Numbered from the stretch's first letter, positions 1 to 12,715 are shown. The stretch is DNA of 64,000 nt from Congeria kusceri (GCA_027627225.1 JAPFQT010000035.1:1093501-1157500), one strand, 5' to 3'. Notes: generated by a model from the letters alone, not told the origin. Program-made: numbers and translations.

Positions 1-155
1 TGCCCAGTGAGAAGCACCTAGTACACTGCACCTCAGTTTAATATCTATTGTCCAAGACTCTGTTAGTAGGTTAGGGTGTAGCGTGGTCTCGAACCTGAGA
101 ATCCTGGGGTGTGAAGCCAACATTTTACCACTAGACAACGAATGAGCTACTCGCA
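1..155 (-). mobile_element. tRNA-derived SINE, truncated by window edge
   Basis: Read on the minus strand, about 80-145 resembles a tRNA: an A-box-like TCTAGTGGTAAAAT and a B box GGTTCGAGACC (85-95), with an anticodon-arm-like segment containing TTCACAC (Val-like). A non-tRNA body follows down to base 1 and leaves the window. A tRNA-like head joined to an unrelated body is the SINE plan rather than a functional tRNA, since the acceptor stem is not recognisable. Confidence 0.55.
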
Positions 156-2203
156 GCATGTGTATGAGTACATTGTATATAACGTTTCAATGATAATTTT
201 GAATTCTTGTGATGTCACTAAATACTGCCATAAGCAAGAAATGGTCTTTCTATTGATATTGAACTTTGTCCAGTTTTAACGAGGCAGTTATAGGGACACT
301 GACCAATATCAAATGAAATATATAGGGATCGGTTCCGGACCTTGGAATCAGTGTCTTTATATGCATATATCATTACAAGCCATATCGTTACAAGTGGAGT
401 TTAGTTAGTTCACTGTAAATTTCTCCACCAAAGTCATCATCAAAAGAGCCTGGAATCAATAGCTGTAACAGCATGTGTGGCTAAACAATAAGGATTATAA
501 GCAGTAACAGCAGTCATTTTAGTAGTTGTAGTATGAATAACCTGTATAGCTAAGATGACCTGGCCTGACACTCGTAAATTCTTATCAGCATTATTTCGTA
601 TATTTATACTCTGTTGACGATTCCAGTAGTAAAATTATGTAAAGATTTTCATGGTAATGGTTTTCTAATATATTTAGTCAAAAAGTTCATGTTAATTTTG
701 CAGAGCTATAATACTGAGAATAGTTGTGGTGACAGGAATAGTATAAGTCGAAATGGTGCAAAAGAGTGGCAGTATGATAATTTATATTCTTTTAAAGTTG
801 ATTTAGCACAAGATAAACTATTAGACTCACTATCGTTTTTGGCGTATTTTGTATGTTGTCCTTAAATGACCAATTGCTGATGCTTTTATTCATATTAATC
901 TCTAAAACTGGCTGTTTTTCGGTGAACAAAAGAAAATGCTTGAGTAAAATCTAATTTAAGTCTGATTATGGGTGGTGAGGGGTCAAAACCCTGTCACTTG
1001 TAAAATAATAACAGTTCGTGGTTAAGTGTTAAGATTAGCAGATTTCTTATTCTTTGTATTAGATAGCTCCTCATTAGCAATTAAGAAGTCCCTTCAGCAG
1101 TGAAAACATCAACAATAGGAACAACACCCACCTGGTAGGTCATGGACATGGTGTTGGAACTGTTGGATCTCGATATTTTTCGGGTGCATCAGCATGTTCT
1201 GATGCTGAAAATAAAATAAAATATAAATTGAAATCAGTTTAACACCAGAGTTCTTATCAAATCAGTGTATGTGCAACTAAATTACAACAGAATAGCTCAA
1301 ATTGTCAAAGAACTTTCACCAGTTTGCTCGAGAGGGCTTCATTCCTTTTTACCATTGAATTTTTTTTTCTTCATAATTTTTATTTAATAATATCTGATGT
1401 TATTTGTTTTAAATGGAGATACATATTTGTATACACAGCCTTTTAAAACAATATTGTTATCACTTGTTATTCACAAATTAAATCCTTTTAAACCAGATAT
1501 TCTCTGTCACTTTGTCACTAGCTGCATCAAGTGAAACAGTATGTGCATGAAATTGCAAATTGCTGCAGACATAGCTTTAAAATGATGCTTTAACCTCGCT
1601 GCAATAATAAATGCATCTAGTTCTACCACTGAGATATTTCCTGATAGCACTCTTCTATTAATAAAGTGTATTCAACAGTCCACACTACACATTCAAAAAG
1701 TTAACATAGGACCTGTGCACATTCATATTACAAACACCACCAAACCATTAAATACACCACCAAACGATACATCAAACAGACCGAACAGATACATGTGTTG
1801 TCTACAAATGTATAAACATGCATGATGTAAAACTGAATGTACAGCAAGGTAAGGCAAACAAACACAAGCCGTACTAATCCGGTTCAGCAGCAGCTACAGG
1901 CCTTGTCCGGCAGGAATTACTCTGAGCTGGGGAAAATGATGTCACACTTGAGACAGTTTATTTGGCAGGAAATCGCATTTACTCAGCTGCTTAAGACCAG
2001 GACACGTTCTGAAATATAGGAAACAACATTTTGTATGTATTGACAAGGCTGACCAAGCCGACATGGACAGATAAAGCATGAGTTTCGGGCATCTCTCTGG
2101 AAAAGAAAGGTCTTATTATCAACTGGTAATGCACTGGGACCAATTTGCCAGTGAACAGCATCCAAGCGCAACTAACACTTTGGTACATGCTAAGAATACA
2201 TCA
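156..2203. other. No recognisable gene
   Basis: AT-rich sequence with stop codons in all frames. The open frames at 614-865 and 1837-2019 have no motif, no start context and no splice signals that I would trust. I see no repeat that recurs elsewhere in the window. Confidence 0.5.
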
Positions 2204-2543
2204 CACACTACGATATACTTGTTTGTTTGTTTGTTTGGATATTTCGCCATTTTTAACAGCATTCAGTCATATCACAATGGTCAGTTAACCTACTCACACT
2301 TTTCCTGGGCAAGCTTAGCTGATCTATGCAGTTTACCAGTACAAAGTGCTCATACTTATACCAGTTACTGACGATTACCCTACTTGAATCTGAGGTAGGG
2401 GGAGAATGGCCATAAAAAGAATTTCATTACCAATCCTGACACAAGTTATGTGGCCGGGCTAGGGGTTTGAACTAACGATCCCTGGATTAACAGTCCAGCA
2501 CTCTACCAACTGAGCTAGCCAGGCCCGGCACACTACCATATAC
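2204..2543 (-). mobile_element. tRNA-Asn-like SINE with target-site duplication
   Basis: On the minus strand the head (about 2,528-2,455) is a tRNA-like module with A box TAGCTCAGTTGGTAGAG, anticodon loop CTGTTAA (GTT, Asn-like) and a B box near AGTTCAAACC. The T stem is poorly paired, so it is not a functional tRNA. A ~230 bp body follows and ends in a (CAAA)n tail seen as GTTTGTTTGTTTGTTTG at 2,221. Flanks CACACTACGATATAC (2,204-2,218) and CACACTACCATATAC (2,529-2,543) match 14/15 and are the probable target-site duplication. The overlapping reading frame at 2,078-2,371 is incidental. Confidence 0.8.
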
Positions 2544-2591
2544 AAAAAAGATGCACGTTCACTCCTGGCTTAAACTTTTGAAATATGTAAT

Positions 2592-2775
2592 GAAACAAGA
2601 GCTATTTGTAAAACAATTATGCCCCCTCTAGGTTAAAAGCGATCTTTAAAATATCAATTATGGTAAAGATTGGATGGAAACTGTTGGACATAGGGAGCGA
2701 AAGCTGCTAAAAAGACCAATTTAAGATAAATCAATGACCCTTGAAATTTACAGTCTACTGAACACCCTGTACTTC
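2592..2775 (+). mobile_element. 5' fragment of an ATGCCCC-family element
   Basis: Starts AAACAAGAGCT, as the larger elements at 16.2, 42.4 and 46.4 kb do, then has TTATGCCCC, the complement of GGGGCATAA that closes the element near 59.2 kb. The rest of the element is not recognisable, so this is probably a truncated copy. Confidence 0.4.
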
Positions 2776-5700
2776 AATATTTTGCTTTTTCACAATGTTC
2801 ATAAATAAATCCAGTTTAGTCCGGATTTTCGCGCCTACATTGCTACTCTTTCATCACATTCACACTCTTGTAGTGTGAAAAACAATAACCCGGCCCATCT
2901 TCAGCTTACATTGCGCGTGTCACATCTGACAACGTCCTTTCACTGCTGTTGCTTTAATTAGATGTCGAATTACAGCCCGTCCATGTGGAGGGTATATACA
3001 ATAACCGTATGTCATAGATCAATATTGACCTATCTGAACGACAATAACGTAATCAATACGGCATAACATTTTCTCTTTCTGTTTTGTTTAAGAAATGGTA
3101 ACTGCACATTGTTCGCTATATAGATAACCAATTTTGTTGTTATGCCCTATGAAACTTTTATACAAAAGTAAAGATCTCAATGTTTTCTGCGCTACAAAGT
3201 TTTCATACAGCAATCAATACCCACGCTTTTCTAGCAAAACAAATGATTTACACGAAATACATTAGCAGTTTAAATAGGAAGCGTGTTTACGTCATGTGAA
3301 CAGTAAAATTCTGATAGGTGTTTAGGATTTGGAATTTATTATATGCAATTTGAAATAAATTACAAAGAATAATATTATGTTTTATATACAAATGGAATAT
3401 TTTACACATGGATATAACAAATTGTGGATGTTAACAACAATGAAAAAAGCGAGTTAATTAAGTTTATGTTTTGAGAAATAGCCTTATGTATACATGTTCA
3501 TTTATATGTACATAAATGACCTGACAAATTGTATCGCGATCGCGCAGGCCTTTTTCTAGCGTCACGACGGGTCAGACTAACTGACACATTCCCAAGGATA
3601 AATATGCTCAATTGTTCCCAATTGCCCCAAAACTCCCAATTTGACCCAAATTCTTTATACAACTGAAAAATGTTATGCTAAAACAATGATTATTTATTGT
3701 AAAAAAAAGTTATTTTGAAAAATATAGTTCCCATTTTATAGTTAGAAATCTGTTATAGTTTTTACAAGTCCAAAACTTTATTTTACCTATAACATTTTTT
3801 CCTAATTTGGAGGTTTTACAACATAAATTTTCCCAAATTTGGCTCGGGTCCTGGGAAAAGGCTTGTCGCGATCCATGGGCCCAGCGAAGCGCAATATAAC
3901 AGATCTGCAGTGTAATAAGAATTTGGACTATCAATTTATATATGGGCAATTTTTGCCCACGTTACTATACTAAATATTTACCAAGGGCCTAACAAGTAAT
4001 GCTACCGCGAGTAATTCAGTGCCAACTTCAAGTAAGTTGCTCTGTGTCCTGCACCTGTCAATATTTTTCCCAACATGGGGGAGCGCAGGGCATGTACGGG
4101 CCTTTAGACTGAAAGCGATTCCCAACAAGCGGGAACTTAACATGCAGTATAATTCCAGATCCGAGGAAATAGCCTTAGGTCACATTTTAGATCCTCTTAA
4201 TATTGATACACCAAGCATCTCCCACTGTGGATATTATCGTGTAGGTACCTATTCTCGAACCTCACCTAATTTCGAATTTTGCTCGTGCGCTATTTACATG
4301 TTATTAAAGTGTGTAAGACGTCGTCCGATTATGTGTACCGGTGCTACGGTAAACAATCTGTACAATCGTCGCAAAATTATTGGAAATATGCATTAAAAAA
4401 TTGTATTTACTATCACAATTTAGTTTTGTTGAAAAATTTTATTCAAAACTATGACTTTTTATGCATTTCAAATAAAAGTACATATTTCTTAAATTTTCTG
4501 AAAGAAAAACTCCCCTTTGAGTTCCCCTATCGGCTGCATCAGAAAAACAAGTGATGATCATGTGATACACCATGTGTTTGTTATTGATAGCTGTGGGTTA
4601 GAGAATAGGTCAGTTATTTTTAGGCCGCCATGACAGTTGAAATAGCAGGGTGGCGACATAATACGGTGTAAATTTTCTAAAACATACAGAATCTGTGTCA
4701 CTATTAATGCATAAAAATGTGCACCCGAGATTGAAATAGTGATCTATAATGTTGTTTTCAAGAATGCTTTTGCAACAAAGTCTACAGGCCAGGGTACATC
4801 CTTAGAGGTTCGAGAACTGGTACTTCCATGATAAGACAAAAACGCTCTTGGCTCTAGGGTTAGGAATAAGTCCCCCCCCCCCGGAAAAAAAGTCCCCTGT
4901 GTTATCCCGCCGCTGCCCCCCACCCCCGGGAGAAGATATTGATAGGTGCATCCCAGACCTAGTGCCTGTTGTTGCACTTTTGTCTGTTGTCATTTTGTCT
5001 GGTCACTATCGTTTTTATGTGCTTTAAAGCCTTTACATTTGACGATTACTTTGTTTCGATTTTTCGTTATTAAATATTTAGATCTATGCTGTTTAGTTAC
5101 GTTATTCGTTTCATTATTGTGTATAGACATGAAAACGATTAATAGTTACCTTTGTCACGCCATAATTAACTGCCCAATATGTTCATAAACTGCAAACGTA
5201 CAAATGTGTTTTGACATTTCCGCCATTTTACCAGAAGAAGTATTGTGTGATCCTAAGACAGTTAGGTCCCAAGACAATTTGGCCTCAAGACAATTCGGTT
5301 CAGAGATTCACAAGACTTGAAACATGCACTGTCGTCATAGACTATAATTAATGTTTCTTGTTTTATTTTGATTGTATTATGGTGGATATAATACATATAA
5401 TAATAAAACACAACGTTTCTTATTTTATTATTATTTTTTATGTTCACATATTTATATTTTATAAGCTTACCATATAAAAATAATGTTTCAAATCAAAACA
5501 AATTTCGTATAAATACATTACTGGATAAAATAACGGAAGCAAAAAATAAATAAATTATACTAACACCAGTTTAAAGCATAAACCACTTTTGAGAAGTCTG
5601 CGTAATATTAAAGGGGCGTATCGAGGTATTTCCCATTAATATTATATATTGACTTTATATAACGTTTGTCAACTGTTTATAGACACAAGGACATCCTATT

Positions 5701-6059
5701 TAACAACGCTTTAATATTAACAACGCTTTAATATTAATTCTCTGTAAATGCTATTGTCGATCTACCGTCGACACGCCCCTGTTACATAATCTGCAATACT
5801 AATTAACATACATATAACTGAACATACAAACGCATGAACACATTATACATGTTTTATATAATCATGTAAAACAAAATTAACAATAAAAACAATTAAAAAA
5901 GAAATTGTGCTAACAAATGAAAAAACATGCAATTTTTACTTGTTTTCTTTATAGTAGATAAACTAAAATAAAACATTCGGAGAGCACATACCTCGGCTAC
6001 GATACGTTACCCCACATAAGAATGGAATTTTTCGGTGTGAGGTTAGCTCCCTTATCTAA
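2776..6059. other. No recognisable gene; scattered low-complexity DNA
   Basis: No supported gene. A run of C at about 4,874-4,885 and a C-rich stretch to 4,930 interrupt AT-rich DNA. A short tandem pair of a 16-17 bp motif containing CAACGCTTTAATATTA lies at 5,703-5,737. The 125-codon frame at 4,019-4,396 shows no domain or splice context and overlaps another frame, so I do not call it. Confidence 0.45.
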
Positions 6060-6290
6060 TTTCCCATTAATTCAAATATCCTGTATCAGATGATGATCCG
6101 GACCACCACCAAAATCTAACCATTTGTTTCAGTGACCCACTTTAACCTACCTACAAAATTGCATGCAAATCCATCATGACTTTTTTGCGTAAAGTTGCGT
6201 ATTAATATATAGAAGTTGCTAATTAATATATAGACAGACAAACAAATGACAGCAACAATATAATCACATTAGCGGAGATAACAAATAAAG
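6060..6290 (+). mobile_element. Degenerate repeat fragment (GATCCGGATCACCACC family)
   Basis: Contains a GATGATCCGGACCACCACC-like segment, then GCATGCAAATCC, an imperfect direct duplication of a motif ending AATATATAGA, and GACAGACAAACAAATGACAG, ending near GCGGAGATAA. The same order of motifs (GATCCGGATCA, ATGCAAATCCGTTC, an ACAG/ACAA tract) recurs at 28.5, 29.8 and 55.9 kb, so I infer one dispersed family. Confidence 0.45.
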
Positions 6291-6399
6291 TTTGGGTTTA
6301 CATATAAAAGGAACGATTAAATCTATAACAATCGTCTAATGCAGCGATAAAAGTAATAATGGAATCGATTAATGTCTGAAACTCTGCTTAGAAAAGATC

Positions 6400-6880
6400 A
6401 CTCATCAGTAGCATTACAACAAGTTTTACCAGCATCAACAACAGCAGCAGCAGTAGTGGTAGTGGTTGGTGTGAATATTAATAGTAGAAGTAAGTAGTGG
6501 AAGTAGACGTAGAAGCGTTGTAAGTAGTGGAATTGGAGCAGTAGCAAAAGCAACAGTAGCAGTAACAACTTCATAAGTAGCAGCAACAGTAGCAGGAACA
6601 ACAGCAGTAGCAGCTTTAACTGTATCAATTGTAGCAGCTGCGTATATATCAGAAGCAGTAGCAGTAGTAGCTGCAGCATCTCCAGCAGTAGATGCAATAG
6701 CAACATCAGTATAGGTAACGGCAGCAGCAGCAGCAATAGCAGGTGTAACAGTAGTAGCAGCTGCAACAGTGGTAGAAGTACCAGCTACCGCAGTAGAAGC
6801 ATCGGTAGTTTCAGTAGTTGCAGTAGTAGTTCAAGCTGCAGTAGTTGCATAGGTAGAAGCAGCAACAGAAAATAGCACCT
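6400..6880. repeat. Degenerate AGC/AGT trinucleotide repeat
   Basis: Imperfect (AGC)n, (AGT)n and (AAC)n triplets. The 122-codon leucine-rich frame on the minus strand is only the translation of this triplet repeat. Confidence 0.8.
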
Positions 6881-7239
6881 GCTGCATATAGCAAATACGT
6901 ATCTTTTTATTTGATTAATATATCATACATGTATTATTTCAGAAGTTTATTTTTATGTTATTTTTATTTTATTTCGACTATTTTTATTTTGTATTTGCCT
7001 GTTACATATTGACATCCTACTGATTTTAACTGTTTAAAAGTGTTTTTCTCGGTATACAAGGCTGGCCAGACCAGAGGCACTGTCTACCGTACACTAACCT
7101 ACACTACCCTACACAACACTAACCACACCTCTCTCCCAAGTCTCCCCACACGCTCACTGCAACTACTCGGGCCATCTGGTCTCCTTGTTAAGCCTACCCT
7201 AGTATTTTATTATTTATTTATTTGTTTATTTATTAATTT
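6881..7239. other. Spacer between microsatellites, no gene
   Basis: A ~150 bp C/T-rich block (7,060-7,195) of non-repetitive sequence containing GGCCAGACCAGA and, near its end, CATCTGGTCTCC, then a TTA-rich run. Nothing coding is supported. Confidence 0.4.
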
Positions 7240-7692
7240 GGTAAAATTGTTATTATTGTTATTGTCATTGTTGTAATTATTATTATTATTGTTATTGTCA
7301 TTGTTGTAATTATTATTATTATTGTTATTGTCATTGTTGCAATTATTATTATTATTGTCATTGTTGTAATTATTATTATTATTGTTATTGTCATTGTTGT
7401 AATTATTATTGTTATTGTCATTGTCATTGTTGTCATTGTTGTAATTATTATTGTTATTGTCATTGTCATTGTTGTCATTGTCATTGTTGTCATTGTCATT
7501 GTTGTAATTATTATTGTTATTGTCATTGTTGTTATTGTTATTGTCGTTATTGTTATTGTCATTATTGTTATTGTCATTATTGTTATTGTCATTATTGTTA
7601 TTGTCATTATTGTTATTGTCATTATTGTTATTGTCATTATTGTTATTGTCATTATTGTTATTGTCATTATTGTTATTGTCATTATTGTTATT

Positions 7693-7729
<37 letters not shown>

Positions 7730-7732
7730 TCA

Positions 7733-7785
<53 letters not shown>

Positions 7786-7800
7786 GTTGTTGTTATTATT
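7240..7800. repeat. Complex microsatellite (ATTGTT/ATTGTC, GTC, ATT)
   Basis: Ordered blocks: an ATTATT-GTTATTGTCATTGTT mixture at 7,240-7,550, a regular 15-bp period (ATTGTTATTGTCATT) at about 7,555-7,695, (GTC)n at 7,693-7,727, then (ATT)n to about 7,785. The Thr/Ile-Met and Leu-Ser frames on either strand are repeat translations. Confidence 0.9.
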
Positions 7801-7827
7801 TCTCTTTCATTATTATTGTTGTTATTA

Positions 7828-8110
7828 GTGCAGTAGTTGCAACTGCAGCATATGTAACTGTAAAAGCTTCATCGGCAGTTGCAGCAGCAGTTGTAGTAGT
7901 ATCAACAGAAGCAGCAGCAGTATCCACAGCAGCAGTAGAAGCACAGCAGCAGTATCCGCAGCAGCAGTAGTAGCGCAGCAGCAGTAGTAGCAGCAGTAGG
8001 CAATGTTAATGTGAATGGAAGCAGTAGTAATTTTACCGGACGTAATAATAGTAATTGTTAGTAGTAGTAGAAGTAGCTGTTGCTGTTGTTATTGATGTTG
8101 TAGTTCTAGA
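7828..8110. repeat. Degenerate GCA/GTA trinucleotide repeat
   Basis: GCAGTA/GCAGCA triplets similar to 6.4-6.9 kb. The two triplet regions flank the ATTGTC microsatellite and may once have been one tract. Confidence 0.7.
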
Positions 8111-9401
8111 AATATGTTGGTTGTTGTGGTAAAATATGTTGCTGATGCCAGTGGTTTGGTTGTGTGTTGGCTGCTGTCTGGAATTAATTCATTAATTGTA
8201 TTTGATCTCTTACTAGTATTACCGAAATGTACATTCATATCGATAGAAATACTAAAAAACACAAAGTATAATGCAGCTAAAATGTCAAAGTGTAATTTAA
8301 GCTGCCAAATGTGTAATGAACAAAACTTAAAAATATAACACATTAAACGTTTCAAAAGCGCAACTGTTTTCATTGCTATAGCGTTCATAAAAACAAAAAA
8401 TGTATTTACTTGTACTTAATCCAAAAACAACGCCATAAGGAGCAGTTAATCAGTATTTGTTTTTTTAGTATGACAAGTCGTCAAAATCTATGTTTTTGTA
8501 AATACATGTACATTTATCTATGTTACTGTGAATTTGTAAATAAACATGTACCTTAAAAAATCATATAATACGCAATAACCAGTAACATGTTGTTGCGCTG
8601 TTGCTTGATTTCCTTAACAGGTAACTGTTGCTATTAATTTGCTACTAGAGCTTTTAACAGTTTTAAATTGCATAAAATGTAAGCACAAACGTTATTACAA
8701 TATAGAATATCATACATACTGTAGTCGTCTTAATTAACAGGTCGAATGATAGAAACAAATTATCTAAAATAAGTATATAAGAAGCTTCTAACTAAATGCA
8801 TAAAAGTACATTGTATTTATACAATGCAATAATAATTTTGTTTTCATTCGTTTAGTATTTACAATTTAAATTTCAAGTCTAACATCACGTGTCAATGATT
8901 TTCTAGTGTACTTAAGGCAATTATAACTGCAACTATTTGGAAACTATGCTGTCTTTTTTTTAAATTCAGAGTAGTAATTATTTATTTTCTCATCATTTAT
9001 GTTGAATTAAACCAGGTGACCTGCCTTTAGTTTGATGTTACGGTCGAATAAAGCAGAAACTTGTGAAATCATTTATCAAAATAAGATAATTTGAAGTCAT
9101 AATCGAGCCATATTGCGTTGTAATGGCCTTAAGTATACAATAATTATCATGTTTATATGGGTTTGTACTTTGAATTCCTCAACTAAACTATCCGTCTGTT
9201 TTCTTCACGTATCGATTATGCAGTGTTCTTACATTTTCGGACTGTAACATTATTAAATGTCCGTTTTCAAATGACGCTTCGATCATGTGTTGTTCCTAAT
9301 CTTTTTGGTAACCGTTCTTTTCCATTTAGGGAATTTATGAAAAAAGTAAATTAGATGTACAATAATTTCGACTTTCTTGCCTATGAATGAATAATAAAAG
9401 T
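8111..9401. other. No recognisable gene
   Basis: AT-rich sequence. Overlapping open frames at 8,089-8,388 (minus) and 8,114-8,338 (plus) cover the same bases and neither shows a family motif. Confidence 0.45.
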
Positions 9402-9471
<70 letters not shown>

Positions 9472-9535
9472 CCATCATCATCATCAAAATCATCATCATC
9501 ATCAAACTAATAATATTATATCATCATCAATCATA
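9402..9535. repeat. (ATC)n microsatellite
   Basis: Near-perfect TCATCATCA run from 9,404 to about 9,506, with interrupted copies to 9,535. Confidence 0.95.
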
Positions 9536-9739
9536 TCGTCATATCAAATCATATTTGTAGCACCAACATGATGAAACCGTGCTTTATTGTAAAAAAATAT
9601 GTTATTATCAAATATTATACCAATTTTTTATAATTTATTAAACCATAGACGACATTGCATGGCATCGCATTCTTACAACTGCTATATTTCACGTCAATTC
9701 TTGACAATACACTTTACAAAATTACCATTTATGCTCATC

Positions 9740-9945
9740 GTCTGCATCGCCCGCTGGTTGTCGTCGGCACGAGTGCTGATTGTCGTCGGCATCATCCGTT
9801 GGCTATCGTCGGCGTCGTCCGCTGGTTGTCATCGACATTGTCCGCTGGTTATCGCCGGCATCGTACGCTGGTTGCCATCTGCATCGTCAACTGGTTGATG
9901 CCGATATTATCCGCTGGTTGTCGCCGGCATCGGGGTCTTGTTGTT
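9740..9945 (+). repeat. 23-bp minisatellite array 1
   Basis: CGCTGGTT-like anchors fall at 9,752, 9,774, 9,797, 9,820, 9,843, 9,866, 9,889 and 9,912, a 23-bp period with one 22-bp step. The unit approximates CGCTGGTTGTCGTCGGCATC plus three bases. It is related to the arrays at 17.2 and 18.3 kb through the shared core TGGTTGTC-TCGGCA. The reading frames here are repeat translations. Confidence 0.9.
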
Positions 9946-10612
9946 GTAAATCTAACTACATCAATACAGACGACTGCAGCGTGTTTACAAATCGAAAATC
10001 ACGTTTCCTGTTAGTTTCTGTAAATGGATTTTAAATAAACTACAGTATTATCATTACAGTACCATAACAAAATAGTACCAAGGCACAATGACCATCATCA
10101 CAATTATCTGCATGTATCGTTACAAACATTTTTTCGACGTAGCGGTCTGATTCAACTTTTGAACTTGCGAGTAGTCGAACCGAATTATATAATAAAAGTA
10201 AGGCATTAGTCCCAAATAATGTTTTTAATGCATTCGTCAAGCGTTGGTAAACTGATGGTAACCTGCGCATAAAAGAAAACGTTTAACTTGTAAATAGCTT
10301 GTCATTAGCCACAGTAAAAACCAGTGGAAAACCGTCAGATAATTTTAAAAAAAAATCCATGCATTTACCTGCCGTTTTCTGTCTTTAAAAAAGCATGTAG
10401 TAGGCCTCCTTCGGTCGTTTGTTGACAATGGATACAACTCCCTTAAGAATTAGTGGCCTTTGGACTAGAACAGCTTCGTCGGTGGCTGGTTAGACCAATG
10501 TATGAATGGCAGTCTCTACTGCACGATGGAAGATAGTGGGTGCTGTCATCGTCACTCATTCATCTGCAACGTATATTTATCTACAAATTTAAAGTTATAA
10601 CAAATCACTTAA
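9946..10612. other. No recognisable gene
   Basis: Follows the minisatellite. A short ACAGACGACTGCAGCGTGTT resembles the GCAGACGACAG modules at 26.6, 28.0, 39.9 and 54.0 kb. No coding signal. Confidence 0.4.
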
Positions 10613-10812
10613 AATCTCGGTGGAGTCGCAGTGGAGTAGTTGATATGATCCGCCTTGCGATCGGGAGGTCTCGAGTTCGATTCCTAACCAGGGAGCGTTT
10701 AAAATAATTTATAAAAAAGACACCAAGTACTGGTTCTACCCAGAAGACGGATCTTGAAAGTATTTCAATTACCCGCAGGCTTTCGATACAATCGAACTTA
10801 AATAACTTTAAA
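10613..10812 (+). mobile_element. tRNA-derived SINE, copy 1 of 6
   Basis: Shares with five other copies a tRNA-like head (CGCAGTGG..., TCCGCC-TGCGATCGGGAGG, B box GAGTTCGATTCC) and a body containing AAAGACACCAAGTACTGG and a 3' CGATACAATCGA(A)CTTAAATAA. No tRNA acceptor stem is visible. An 82-codon antisense frame is incidental. Confidence 0.8.
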
Positions 10813-10859
10813 AAACATTTTATCATCAGTACAACCTTACATGAAATGAACAAATATAA

Positions 10860-11210
10860 CGTAGATTTTTCGCAAATCTCTGCTTTTATTCGTATTTTAA
10901 TATTTATTTAAGCAAATCCCGACTTTTATATTATAATTAAAAATATATCAAAAACATTCGCCTTTGCTAGTTAAATCAGTTTATATGTTGTCCTCGATTT
11001 GTTTCCTGCGCATGCGTCATTGTCGCCATTAGCCTTGTGTTGTCGTCTGCGAATATGAAACTGCTACACTGACTTCTTAAATTGCTGCAATTAGTTCGAC
11101 ATTGAACAGATTTTTGTACATTAAGAGTAAAATGTTAAAAATAAGAATATTAAAACTATTTTTATTGTCAACCTATTATTTTCGTTATTCATCGTATTGC
11201 TATTTATTTG
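10860..11210 (+). repeat. Module A, tandem unit 1 (GCGCATGCG core)
   Basis: Contains TTTCCTGCGCATGCGTCATT at about 11,005, then TTGTCGTCTGCGAATATG, and ends ...TTCGTTATTCATCGT. The same order recurs at 11,510-11,796, where the sequence is interrupted by a transposon immediately after ATCGT, so this copy preserves the empty target site (ATCGT at 11,191-11,195). Confidence 0.75.
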
Positions 11211-11261
11211 TATATATAATTATATATTTTAAGGTTTTAACGAACCAGTTTAATTCTCAGT

Positions 11262-11450
11262 GAGGTGGCAGTGGTTTAAATGATATAGTGTCCGCCTCGC
11301 GATCGGGAGGCCCGGAGTTATATTCCTGTCAGTGGAGCGTTTTGGAGAACTTTCTCAAAGACACCAAATACCAGCTTTACCTAGAAAACGCACTTGAAAG
11401 TGTCTCAACCACAGAATTTTGACATAATCGAGCTTAAACAAATATTTAAA
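11262..11450 (+). mobile_element. tRNA-derived SINE, copy 2 of 6
   Basis: GGTGGCAGTGG A-box region, GTGTCCGCCTCGCGATCGGG, a degraded B box (GGAGTTATATTCC), then AAAGACACCAAATACC and TCTCAACC, ending GACATAATCGAGCTTAAACA. Same strand as all other copies. Confidence 0.8.
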
Positions 11451-11509
11451 ACTAAACTAAAACTCTCATCACTAGTACAACCAAAACAAATCAAAAGAAA
11501 CGTTGAGCT

Positions 11510-11796
11510 CACGAAAATCCCGGCTTTGATTATTATTACATGTATTTAAAATAGAAAGAAACCATGACCATGGCTCGCTAATTCAGTTGTTGTCCTCCAT
11601 TTGTTTCGGACTTTTCTGCGCATGCGTCATGGTCGTCATTTAGCTCGCGTTGTCGTCTGCAGTTAAACACTACTTCACTGGCTTCTAAACTAATTGAATC
11701 TTCTTGACAACACAATATGTACATAGAGGAAAATACTACAAACTAAAAATTAAGCTTTGTTTTTATAGCCAGCGTATATTTTCCGTTATTCATCGT
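11510..11796 (+). repeat. Module A, tandem unit 2
   Basis: CTGCGCATGCGTCATGGTCG at about 11,612 followed by GTTGTCGTCTGCAG. Aligns with 10,860-11,210 up to ATTCATCGT, where the TIR transposon begins. With the SINE at 14,310 this is unit 2 of the local ~0.6 kb tandem array. Confidence 0.75.
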
Positions 11797-12565
11797 CACC
11801 CCCTGTACGTCGGTAAACCAATTTGCAAATGATACATCAGATTTCAGAGAAAACATCGTCCGCAATAGACAGGAAGGTACATATTTTGACATTTTCGGCG
11901 ATTTAAGTCGGTTTATATATAAAATTATTGTACACATGTATCAAGTAATGTCCAACGCCATTATGTATTAATTGTATTGCCAGAAATCTACGTTTTTCTA
12001 AGGAAAAATATATAAATTGTCGGAGCGAAATAGAAAATATCAAAATATGTACGTATTTATTTTTTGGCATCTAAATCGACAAATTGGCGAATTAAACCGT
12101 TACAGAGTAATGATATAATCTATCTAGAAGGGCATTCAAACGTTTATTAGTCAATACCTTAGTGGTTTCTGGGTTAAAATCAATTATATCTTGGAATGGT
12201 TTGCGCATTTATGGATAAAGCCGAACTGTTTGAAGAAAATGTGTAAATGAAGTCTAAACTTAAACTGGATAAAGCTCAAACTGCGCGATAGGTTTGTTTT
12301 GTGCTATTTTTCATCACATATTTATATGACATATGCATACTTTTAGTATATGTAATAGAAGAAAAATATAGTTTATTCAAAAATTGTACAATGTAGCAAA
12401 TAAAAACGAATAAGGCCAACATGTCCCATGATCGTCATGCATACCAATTATACAAATAGGAACAAATAATATTATCATGCTTAAAGAAAGAGAAATACAT
12501 TATTTATATCTGTGCGTACTATATAAACTAAAGTAATCTGTACTGTATTATCATGCTTTACAAAC

Positions 12566-12715
12566 ATAATCTGGGTCATGAGGTGTCGAAAATTAGGTAA
12601 CTAGGTAAAATGGAAGAAAAAGCTTGTTAACACTCTAGAAATCTTCATGAAACTTGGTCAGAACATTTGTCTTAATGATATCTTAGTAATTCTTAATGAT
12701 ATCTTAGTTATACAT
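12566..12715 (+). repeat. Fragment of a dispersed repeat (GGTCATGAGGTGTC type)
   Basis: Contains AGGTAACTAGGTAAAATGGA, AAGCTTGTTAACACTCTAGA and CATGAAACTTGGTCAGAA in the order I associate with a repeat common in bivalve intergenic DNA. Only one unit is present, followed by a short duplicated TTAATGATATCTTAGT. Confidence 0.4.

Noticed and set aside
2455..2528. tRNA-Asn gene
   Set aside because: The anticodon arm is good, but the acceptor has a mismatch, the T stem does not pair, and it is joined to a SINE body with (CAAA)n tail and target duplication.
3533..3890. Inverted pair CGCGATCGCGCAGGCCTTTT / GATCGCGACAAGCCTTTTCC as TIRs
   Set aside because: Only about 15 bases match and no target duplication is evident; could be chance in CG-containing DNA.
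4019..4396. 125-codon frame that could be a small gene
   Set aside because: No recognisable domain or signal, no convincing start, overlapped by a second frame, in AT-rich DNA.
7233..7828. Thr/Ile and Leu/Ser homopolymeric frames
   Set aside because: Complex microsatellite translation.
9404..9535. Possible CRISPR-like or other regularly spaced array
   Set aside because: Simple (ATC)n; no unique spacers. The 23-, 24- and 26-bp arrays also have no spacers.
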